DNA from: Chloroflexota bacterium
GTDB taxonomy: Bacteria > Chloroflexota > Anaerolineae > 4572-78 > J111
Length of the DNA stretch: 33,014 nucleotides
Reading direction: 5' to 3'
Assembly: GCA_020049115.1 (NCBI GenBank)
Contig: JAIFLK010000063.1
Location: 1 to 33,014, forward strand
Each line of letters starts with the position of its first letter. Within the stretch, counting starts at the first letter, position 1. This document shows positions 24,888 to 31,905 of the stretch, piece after piece. The notes under the pieces were generated by a model. It did no database searches and had not been told where the DNA came from. It worked only from the letters and a program-made list of their open reading frames with translations. A program made the translations under genes and the position numbers.

Positions 24888-27701
24888 TTACTCGCCACTC
24901 CCACTTTGAGACTGATTTTCCAGCTTGATAAAGGTTTTACGCCCAAAGGTTTGGGCAATTTTACGGGTAGCCGTCCGCATGACCGTATCGACATCTAAGG
25001 CACGGCGAATTTGGGCTGTAACTTCACGCAAGATACGCTCTCGTTCTACTTTGGCCTGAGCGTCTGCCAATAACAGTTTATTTTCTAGGGCAATCGCAAT
25101 TTGACCCGCTAACGTAATATAAGGTTGCATATCATGGAGGGTAAACGCATGAACGGCCTCGCTTATGAGCAATAAAACACCTAACTGGCGACTCGCGACC
25201 CATAACGGTAAAGCCGCCAACGTCCCTACCTGCTGTTGCTCTAATGGAAATTCGTCAAACATTAAAGGCGTTTGACTGCCTAAAATTTTAAGCGAAGTCA
25301 TTATTTCGTGGGGATAATTCGCCCCAATCGGCAAGGGAGGCGTACCAGAACCACGATACCAATTCGCTATCACGAGACTCTCTTGAAATTTAGCTGCCAC
25401 ATCATAATTAAATTTAAGCAGCAACGCTTGGTTGACGGCAGGAATAGGCATAGTTTCGATTAACGCCTCCAGAATTTCCTGCATGTTCATGGCGGCATTA
25501 ATCCTTAAACTGGCTTGATAAAGTTTTTCGGTAATGATTAATAAGCTCAGCTGCCGCACTGTCGCCCGTCGGCTGGCAACAATGGCGGCGAGGGGTTCAA
25601 GCAAACGGCGGAGATAAAACTCTTCATTCGCCGAAAATTTATGCGGCTTATCCCAACCAAAAACAACGATACCTTGCCAATGATTACTGCTCCATAAAGG
25701 GAGTAACACAATAGCCGCAAAATTAAACCGCGCTAATTCCTGACGCATTCCGTCATCTAAACGGTCATCTGTCGCCACATCAGGCAGGAAAATAATATCA
25801 TTATGGACTTGTAACCAAAGCGAGCGCAATGGCAAATCTTGAACCGCATAGACCTGAGTCAATTCGGGGTCATCTGCCACCACGATGCCATCATGCCAAA
25901 TCGCCATATTTCGTAACTCAACAGGCCGACCTTGCTCATCTAAATCTAAATATTGCAGCCAGCCCGTAAAATTCATCTCCGCCAAATCAAAACACATGGT
26001 CACTGCAGTCAAAATTTCGGCCTCATCGGTAGCTTGGGATAAAGTCACTTCAATCATGGCTAACCATTGTAATTGATTAGCCCGCGCCTGAGTTGCCTCA
26101 AGCAATAATAAATTATCCACCCGCACGGCGGCCTGGTTAGAAACTAAGGTAAAGAGTTGCTTGTCTCTCGCTAAAAATTGATAGGGTGAAACCCACCGTA
26201 CAATAACTAAACCTATCCAACGCGCCCCCACCTGCAACGGAATTAAAGCCACCGCCCCCACTTGTAATCGCTGAAATAATTCCCGCGAATTAGCATCTAA
26301 TAAGGCCGAGGTAGTCACATCCTCCACCAAAACAGCTTCATGAGGATTGGTGAGCCATAAGCGATTAAAAGGAAATTCAGATAAATGAAAACGCATGCCT
26401 ACCGTCACAACGGGCGCATTTTCGGCCGACCAAACGGATTTACAAACCGTATATTCAGGTTGTTGTGCTTCATTAAATTCAAAAATGAATAGTCCCACCC
26501 CTTGAGCCGACGCTAAAATATGGCTAGGAATAACCGCCGTAATAATATCATCTAAGTGCGTGGTCACATTCAGCCGAGCCGTAATTTCATAAAATGTTTC
26601 GGTGGCTAAGAGGGCTTGTTGGGCCTGCTCATAAAGATTGGCATTTTGTAAGGCTACCGCAATTTGCGCTGCTAATGCTTGATAAACCCGTAAATCAGTG
26701 GGGGTAAAATAATGGGCTTCAGCCGATTGTAAATCTAACACCCCTAAAACACGCTGCCCTAACATCAATGGCAGCGCGATTTGGGAACGCGTTTCAGGAA
26801 GTAATGGACTAGGCGGAACAACTTCAGAGGCGAGTAAGCCCACTTTATCTTGGGCGGCTTTAGCTACTAAAAGGTCAGTGGCTTGCAAAGGAATATGCCA
26901 ACGAGCCGCGATGAGGTGTTGCCCTAGCTGCCCCGATGCGGCTTGTAATACTAATTCATTATCCAAATCATTAAAAATAAAAATCTGGGTATGGTATAAA
27001 TTAAATTTTTCCTGCGTTAAACTAACAATTTGTTGTAACAATTGGGTGGTGCCTAAAATAGTGGAAGTAATCGTACTAATATGCGTCACTTTTTCTAACT
27101 CAACGGCCAGCTTGGCAAAAGCCTGCTCAGTTTGACGGCTTTGCTGTAGCAATTGATAATTATCAACCACCGCCGCCACCATGACCGTTACTTGGCGCAA
27201 AAAACCCTCATCAATCAACTCATTCCCATGAACCGATTGACTACCCACCCATAAAAACCCCACAATTTGCTCCCGCGCTAACATCGGACTAACGGCCACT
27301 GAACGAAGTTGTTGTTTTTCAGCCAAATAATTATCTACATCAGCCTGTCCCGTAGGCAGATTAAGGGAAATTAAAAAATGGGTATCTTGAGGTACAGTTT
27401 TAATAAAAAGTAACTCTGGGGATAGCGATAATAGGGAGGACACCTCAGCCGATAACGGAGAGTCGGTAAATAAATGATGGCTATTATTATGAACCACGCT
27501 CAAGCCAACCCAATCGCAATCCAACAAAGCCGCCCCCCTAACCGCAATCACCTGAGCCATTTCTGCCAGGTCCGTCACGAGGTTGAGTTCTAAACTTATT
27601 TCATTAAGTAACGCCAGCCGTTGCGCCAACATTTCGACCACAGCTAAGGCATTTAAAGTTTCATGTAATAAATGGTCATCATGGGATGTATTGTTAGTCA
27701 T
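24888..27701 (-). CDS. Soluble multi-GAF protein (five GAF domains)
   Basis: A 937-residue cytoplasmic protein built almost only of GAF domains: GAF1 about 25-185, GAF2 about 205-358, GAF3 about 370-530, GAF4 about 545-712, GAF5 about 725-875, followed by the helical tail (ILREVTAQIRRALDVDTVM, about 890-930). GAF2 resembles the receptor-type GAF (FNLYHTQIFIFND, VLGVLDLQSAEAH). GAF4 and GAF5 resemble the soluble-array type (MIEVTLSQATDEAEI, IVASRRATV). It lacks the Trp linker and half-GAF found in most other members. No output domain, no TM. Residues typical of bilin or cyclic-nucleotide binding are not recognisable. It is likely co-transcribed with the PAS/multi-GAF gene 44 bases downstream. 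The ATG is not preceded by a Shine-Dalgarno. Confidence 0.92.
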   Translation of the reverse strand: MTNNTSHDDHLLHETLNALAVVEMLAQRLALLNEISLELNLVTDLAEMAQVIAVRGAALLDCDWVGLSVVHNNSHHLFTDSPLSAEVSSLLSLSPELLFIKTVPQDTHFLISLNLPTGQADVDNYLAEKQQLRSVAVSPMLAREQIVGFLWVGSQSVHGNELIDEGFLRQVTVMVAAVVDNYQLLQQSRQTEQAFAKLAVELEKVTHISTITSTILGTTQLLQQIVSLTQEKFNLYHTQIFIFNDLDNELVLQAASGQLGQHLIAARWHIPLQATDLLVAKAAQDKVGLLASEVVPPSPLLPETRSQIALPLMLGQRVLGVLDLQSAEAHYFTPTDLRVYQALAAQIAVALQNANLYEQAQQALLATETFYEITARLNVTTHLDDIITAVIPSHILASAQGVGLFIFEFNEAQQPEYTVCKSVWSAENAPVVTVGMRFHLSEFPFNRLWLTNPHEAVLVEDVTTSALLDANSRELFQRLQVGAVALIPLQVGARWIGLVIVRWVSPYQFLARDKQLFTLVSNQAAVRVDNLLLLEATQARANQLQWLAMIEVTLSQATDEAEILTAVTMCFDLAEMNFTGWLQYLDLDEQGRPVELRNMAIWHDGIVVADDPELTQVYAVQDLPLRSLWLQVHNDIIFLPDVATDDRLDDGMRQELARFNFAAIVLLPLWSSNHWQGIVVFGWDKPHKFSANEEFYLRRLLEPLAAIVASRRATVRQLSLLIITEKLYQASLRINAAMNMQEILEALIETMPIPAVNQALLLKFNYDVAAKFQESLVIANWYRGSGTPPLPIGANYPHEIMTSLKILGSQTPLMFDEFPLEQQQVGTLAALPLWVASRQLGVLLLISEAVHAFTLHDMQPYITLAGQIAIALENKLLLADAQAKVERERILREVTAQIRRALDVDTVMRTATRKIAQTFGRKTFIKLENQSQSGSGE

Positions 27702-27738
27702 GGGGATGTTTTAGTAATGAGTGATGCGTTTTGGATTT

Positions 27739-27842
27739 ATACTGCGCGAGGTCATGAATTAAACTTTTCAGGAGTGCGAAAGTTTTACTTTCGCCTGTCA
27801 AAATAAAATTTTGACACTCCAGTTTATGCCCTCACGCAGTAT
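27739..27842. repeat. Double-hairpin element inside ATACTGCG outer repeats
   Basis: The core 27771-27820 has GGAGTG/CACTCC ends enclosing two independent hairpins: GCGAAAG-TTTTA-CTTTCGC (27776-27794) and TGTCAAAAT-AAA-ATTTTGACA (27796-27816). An outer pair ATACTGCGCGAG (27739-27750) / CTCACGCAGTAT (27831-27842) matches at 11 of 12 positions. The core follows the same plan as 103-162 and 5851-5906 (GGAGT ends, two hairpins) but here the two inner hairpins are unrelated in sequence. It fills the gap 27702-27848. Confidence 0.85.
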
Positions 27843-27848
27843 AATTCA

Positions 27849-29984
27849 TCACTCCTTCTTATCTAGCTGGACAAAAGTGCGGGCGGGTCTAAGCAGGCGG
27901 GATAATTCAGAAACCGTAATCTCCATGAGGGCATCCATGTCAGGGGCGCGGCGCAACTTATCTCCAATCTGGCTGATGAGTCGTTGGCGGCTAGCTTGCT
28001 CCTGTACTTCCTCCACCAAACGCAAACTTTCCGCGCTTTGCGCCACCTGGTCAATCACCGCTTTAATCAAGGCTAGTTCACCCTCACTCCATTGATGACC
28101 CGCCTCCACGCCATAGAGTTGTAAACTCCCAATAACGGATTGTTCTAAATGAATCGGAGCCGCCCAAACGGTATTGATATCAACATTCGGTTGGTCAATT
28201 TGCACCAAAGAGGCTTGTTTATGTCGCACCACCTGCTGCCGAATATAAGCCACTGCCTCTTCATGGAGAGTGGTTGACTCGCCCAAACTAAATTGAGCGC
28301 GCCCCCGATTACGCCGCAGGATTTTTTCTCTATCCCAAGTTTGTTGCACATATCGCTCTTGATAAACCTGCATGTCCTCTAAAGCCTGCTGAGTTTCATT
28401 AAAAAGTCGGGCATTTCGTAGAGCAATCGCCACTTGATTGGCTAAAGAACGTAACAAATTTTCATCACTATCATCCAATCCGCCCACTCTATCTTGTTGC
28501 ACATCTAACACGCCCATGACCTGATTATCTAACACGATCGGCACCGCCATCTCCGAGAAAGTCTGTGGTAATAAAGGGTTAGCCAGCCAATCCGCCGAGA
28601 GACGAACATTATCCACCCGCACAATTTGTGACGTGCGAGCCGCCCGTGCCACTAAACTCGTCCGTTGATTAACGGCAATATGATGCCGCTGCCGCTTCAT
28701 GATTTCACCTGGTTCGCCCGTCCCTTCAGCCACCACTAAATTTTCGCGCGCCTCATCAAATAAGTAAATATGGACATGATAATAACCAAAATTTTCCTTA
28801 ATACTTCCTACTAACTCCGATAATAACGCCTCAAAATTCAGGATAGCCGTGAGGCGTTCACTTAACATGGCGACAAGTTCTAACCGACGGGTACGAGTGG
28901 CAACTTTTTGTTCTAAGGTCGTGTAAAGTTCCTCAATCTGCGTCGCCATTTGATTAAAGGTGCGAGCCAACATGCCAATTTCATTATCTGACGTAACCGC
29001 TACTCTAACCCCAAACTGCCCCGCCCGAATTTGACTGGCCGCCACATTAAGTTCATGCAAAGGCAGCACCACACGTCGTGAAAAACGGAAGCCCATCGCG
29101 ATCGTTAGGAAAGTAAATAAAAGCAACATCGCCACCATCGCGGTCATTTGTTGATAAATAGGCTCATAAACTTCCGCCGTTGGCAATTCAACCACCACCG
29201 CCCCATTGAGCGTAGAAATAGGCAACATGAGGCCAAAAACCTCGTCACCATATAAACCTTGATACGTTTTAAGTGAATCGCTGGCGTTGTTCATTAAAAT
29301 AGCCAAAAAAGAACGATCAGAAATATTGACCAATTCAAAATCTTCCGTGCCGCTATTTTTTTCGGCTAAGATATTATGCTGCTCATCCATAATATAACTA
29401 TAGCCCGTATTGCCCACTTTAATTTGATTAATAATCGTCCATAAAGTACGGAGGTTCACTTGAGCCACCAAAACACCCCCCACCTTATCCTCATTATTCA
29501 GCACTGGCACAGCTAATATGACGATAGGCAAATGCGTTTGCGGGTCAACCTCCACCGCGCTCACCGTCGCTTTTTCGGCCTTAAATACTTCGGAAAATAG
29601 GGTCGAATCGGTTAAGTTATCAAATGATGCAGTTGGCCCCGACACCGCGAAAGAAACCTGAACTTGACCCTTTTGGTCAAGGATAAGTAATTTTTCGTAC
29701 GCGGCATTATGATGCACCAACCCCTTCAAGAAAGATTGCTGCATGGCGGGTGAAACCTCCGTCAACCCATGCACATGCGAAAGGTAACTAACTTCATGTT
29801 CCAATTGACTCAGATAGGTATTAATTTGATAGGCCACCAGTTCCGCCCGCGCCTCTTGGATAATTTGTAATTGGGTTAGCTGGGTCTGCATGTTATAATA
29901 AATAACTAAACTACCCATCAGGAATAAACTAATTAGCCCAATAATGGCAATCCCATAACGTAATTGATTTGTAATTGAGTGCAT
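27849..29984 (-). CDS. Membrane receptor: TM-dCache-TM-HAMP-GAF
   Basis: A 711-residue transmembrane sensor. TM1 is about 10-30, dCache_1-like domain about 35-275 (VVSAVEV-like segment, then VILAVPVLN and GGVLVAQVNLRTLW), TM2 about 278-299, HAMP about 300-352 (P308, NEIGMLARTFNQM, with Asn in place of the usual Asp), GAF about 376-526. A Trp linker (YQERYVQQTW), a GAF second-half-like segment (about 605-655) and a helical tail (LISQIGDKLRRAPDMDALM, about 669-706) follow. The GAF is the closest relative in the window to that of 8216-10459. No output domain. It is the first receptor after the ATPase/HNH pair; its start lies 31 bases past the end of the broken HNH reading frame and has no clear ribosome-binding site. 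Confidence 0.92.
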   Translation of the reverse strand: MHSITNQLRYGIAIIGLISLFLMGSLVIYYNMQTQLTQLQIIQEARAELVAYQINTYLSQLEHEVSYLSHVHGLTEVSPAMQQSFLKGLVHHNAAYEKLLILDQKGQVQVSFAVSGPTASFDNLTDSTLFSEVFKAEKATVSAVEVDPQTHLPIVILAVPVLNNEDKVGGVLVAQVNLRTLWTIINQIKVGNTGYSYIMDEQHNILAEKNSGTEDFELVNISDRSFLAILMNNASDSLKTYQGLYGDEVFGLMLPISTLNGAVVVELPTAEVYEPIYQQMTAMVAMLLLFTFLTIAMGFRFSRRVVLPLHELNVAASQIRAGQFGVRVAVTSDNEIGMLARTFNQMATQIEELYTTLEQKVATRTRRLELVAMLSERLTAILNFEALLSELVGSIKENFGYYHVHIYLFDEARENLVVAEGTGEPGEIMKRQRHHIAVNQRTSLVARAARTSQIVRVDNVRLSADWLANPLLPQTFSEMAVPIVLDNQVMGVLDVQQDRVGGLDDSDENLLRSLANQVAIALRNARLFNETQQALEDMQVYQERYVQQTWDREKILRRNRGRAQFSLGESTTLHEEAVAYIRQQVVRHKQASLVQIDQPNVDINTVWAAPIHLEQSVIGSLQLYGVEAGHQWSEGELALIKAVIDQVAQSAESLRLVEEVQEQASRQRLISQIGDKLRRAPDMDALMEITVSELSRLLRPARTFVQLDKKE

Positions 29985-30015
29985 AAGGAAGACTCGCTTG
30001 AAAAGTAAAGTGAAA

Positions 30016-30653
30016 CTACCAGGTTAAGGCTTCGGGGATTTGCTTAAATAGTTTGGCTAATTGAGGAATTGTTTCATGTTGACGTTGCATCTCTTGCCAA
30101 ACGGTGGGATGTGCTTCCGTCTTGAGTTCATTTATCATATTGTCTAACTCTATTTGTGGCCTATTTGCATTTCGTTGCATGAGATAATATTCCAGTCTAT
30201 GTCTATAATTTCCGGTGGTGGTTGTCTTGATACATTTTTCTGAGGTGGTTGTGTTGGTTTATTTTCTGGTGGGGTTAAGTGAACTACATTACCATCCACA
30301 TCAATTATCGCGCAGTGATTATCTTTGGGACTATTACAAGTTCCACAACTATATAAATAGTTATCCCAATTGTAACAAAGATTGGGGTAAACATCTTTTG
30401 GTAAGATATGTTCTACTTCATCAGCCTTAGAATCTTCACAATAATGACAACGCTCGGCCCCGCTAGACATTTGAATTAACTTCTTTTTGACCTCATCAAA
30501 AGTACGATTTCCCATTTTATTGCTATTCCTAAAACTATCTTTAGCAAACTCAACTTGAGCCAAGTAGTCCGCTTGTTTATCCACTTTAGCTTGATACCGA
30601 GCCAGTTTTTCCATAGCGCGTTCAGATAATTCAGGTCGAGTTAAGTTTATCAT
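30016..30653 (-). pseudogene. HNH endonuclease (PtuB/TIGR02646-like), frameshifted and probably internally deleted
   Basis: The open frame 30653-30150 encodes 167 residues with an HNH/zinc pattern: C69-x2-C72, E81-H82, N98, C103-x2-C106, N107 and K110 (CHYCED ... VEHILPKDVYP ... CGTCNSPK). This matches the HNH nuclease family paired with AAA ATPases in Septu and some retron systems. The frame ends at TAG, but another register continues to a TAG at 30016-30018 and reads YRHRLEYYLMQ, then HPTVWQEMQRQH and IPEALTW, a C-terminus I recognise from the same family. Between residue about 140 and this tail, the usual stretch of some 50-70 residues is not found. So there is a frameshift plus a likely deletion. 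The catalytic part is intact, so a shortened active nuclease is still conceivable, as is an assembly error. The start overlaps the ATPase stop by ATGA. Confidence 0.75.
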
Positions 30654-31903
30654 GAGGTAGTGGGTAATATCGCTCTTAATTCATTCAAGTGTAACTTTTC
30701 ATCAGGGGTAATTATTCCCTTAAAAGATTTAACATTTAAGTCCGCCAATTCCTTAATCATTTTTTGCGCGGCTTCCGACTGGCTGGCATTTGCCCCAAAC
30801 AACTCCGTCCCATACGCGTCTAATACATTGCCATAAATTAATCTATCCTTATCCACCCCTACAATTTCCTGCGATTCAACCCCGCTGCCTGGGGCTGCCA
30901 ACTGCCAAATCGAACCGTTATCACATGCCCGACACACTAAGGGGCTATGGGTGGTCACGATAAATTGAATGTTAGGGAAATATTGCGTAAACCATTGCCC
31001 AATGCGCGTTTGCCAAGTGGGGTGCAAATGAGCGTCCACTTCATCAATAATGACTACACCAGGCAAGTTAATAATGGTTTGATTTTTAGTTGGAAAAACC
31101 GCTTTATCGCCATAAGTATCTAAAAGCAATCGAATTATATCCAGGGTCATGCTCAAAATAGAACGATACCCATCACTCATTTCAAATAATGATATATTAA
31201 CACCATTCGCATCTTTTAATTTCAGCCCATCAGAATCAATATCCGTCAGTAAAATAGCCCCATCAGGTAATAATTTTGCGGCATTGATAAATCCAATAAG
31301 ACCATCAAGTATTGCTTTAGCCGTAGCTTTTTTAGGCGCATCTAACGCCAAATCTTTCAGCCAAGCCGTCACTTGAGTTAAAGCAATATCATCTCGAAAG
31401 GCACTTAAACAGGCTAATATTCTAGGGCGAGAATTTACCATGTGAGCAAAAGTATCATTTCCCCCACGCAACCGCCTAACAGGGCCATAAGCTGAAATAT
31501 ACCATCCCTTGCCACTATTATCACCCCATAAGCCATTTTTTGGCTTGATACTTCCCGTAATATTAACGTTGCCATTCCCCTTGATTCTGATAATAGCTAG
31601 ATTAGAAGTCACCACATCCTTACCCTTATACTCAGGTTTATCATAGTCATTATCCCGAAGTATTGATATTTTAATTTCCCCTTTTTCTATGTGAGGTGGC
31701 AACCATTTAGCAAAATCTTCCAATAAAAATAAAGCCTGAGCATCCTGCTCCCCAATCATCCCCAACGCCACCGCCCGCACCACGCTTGATTTACCTGACC
31801 CATTATCGCCAATCAACACATGCCAACCTGCGGGTTTAGCAAAGGTCATCTTAAAGTGACCAATGGAACGTATATTTTTTATCTCAACTTCTTGGATGTA
31901 CAT
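30650..31903 (-). CDS. ABC-type AAA ATPase (Septu PtuA-like / RecF-SMC-like)
   Basis: A 417-residue cytoplasmic ATPase of the AAA_15/AAA_21-like (OLD/RecF/SMC-related) class. Walker A is GDNGSGKS (32-39), the ABC signature-like segment MSDGYRS (242-248), Walker B VVIIDE (283-288, catalytic E288) followed by the D-loop VDAHLHP, and the switch histidine H319 in TTHSP. The segment YISAYGPVRRLRGG (135-148) is typical of ATPases that neighbour TIGR02646-type HNH proteins. All ATPase residues are intact. By family knowledge such ATPases, together with an HNH nuclease, form anti-phage complexes (Septu type). The downstream HNH partner is damaged here. The start is set by a good Shine-Dalgarno lying inside the end of the upstream GAF gene, so the ATPase is co-transcribed with the sensor genes. 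The specific Septu assignment is less sure than the ATPase class. Confidence 0.88.
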   Translation of the reverse strand: MYIQEVEIKNIRSIGHFKMTFAKPAGWHVLIGDNGSGKSSVVRAVALGMIGEQDAQALFLLEDFAKWLPPHIEKGEIKISILRDNDYDKPEYKGKDVVTSNLAIIRIKGNGNVNITGSIKPKNGLWGDNSGKGWYISAYGPVRRLRGGNDTFAHMVNSRPRILACLSAFRDDIALTQVTAWLKDLALDAPKKATAKAILDGLIGFINAAKLLPDGAILLTDIDSDGLKLKDANGVNISLFEMSDGYRSILSMTLDIIRLLLDTYGDKAVFPTKNQTIINLPGVVIIDEVDAHLHPTWQTRIGQWFTQYFPNIQFIVTTHSPLVCRACDNGSIWQLAAPGSGVESQEIVGVDKDRLIYGNVLDAYGTELFGANASQSEAAQKMIKELADLNVKSFKGIITPDEKLHLNELRAILPTTS

Positions 31904-31905
31904 AC

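Noticed and set aside
18444-27701. Phytochrome or cyanobacteriochrome photoreceptors
   Set aside because: The GAF domains lack a recognisable Cys-His chromophore attachment motif and there is no PHY domain. The only light-sensing signature seen is the LOV domain.
5936-29984. Methyl-accepting chemotaxis receptors
   Set aside because: The Cache-TM-HAMP layout is similar, but the MCP hairpin tip and methylation helices are absent; GAF domains follow HAMP instead.
30016-31903. Complete retron (reverse transcriptase plus ATPase and HNH)
   Set aside because: No reverse transcriptase motif (such as YADD) and no ncRNA-like msr/msd structure is found beside the pair; the neighbours are GAF proteins.
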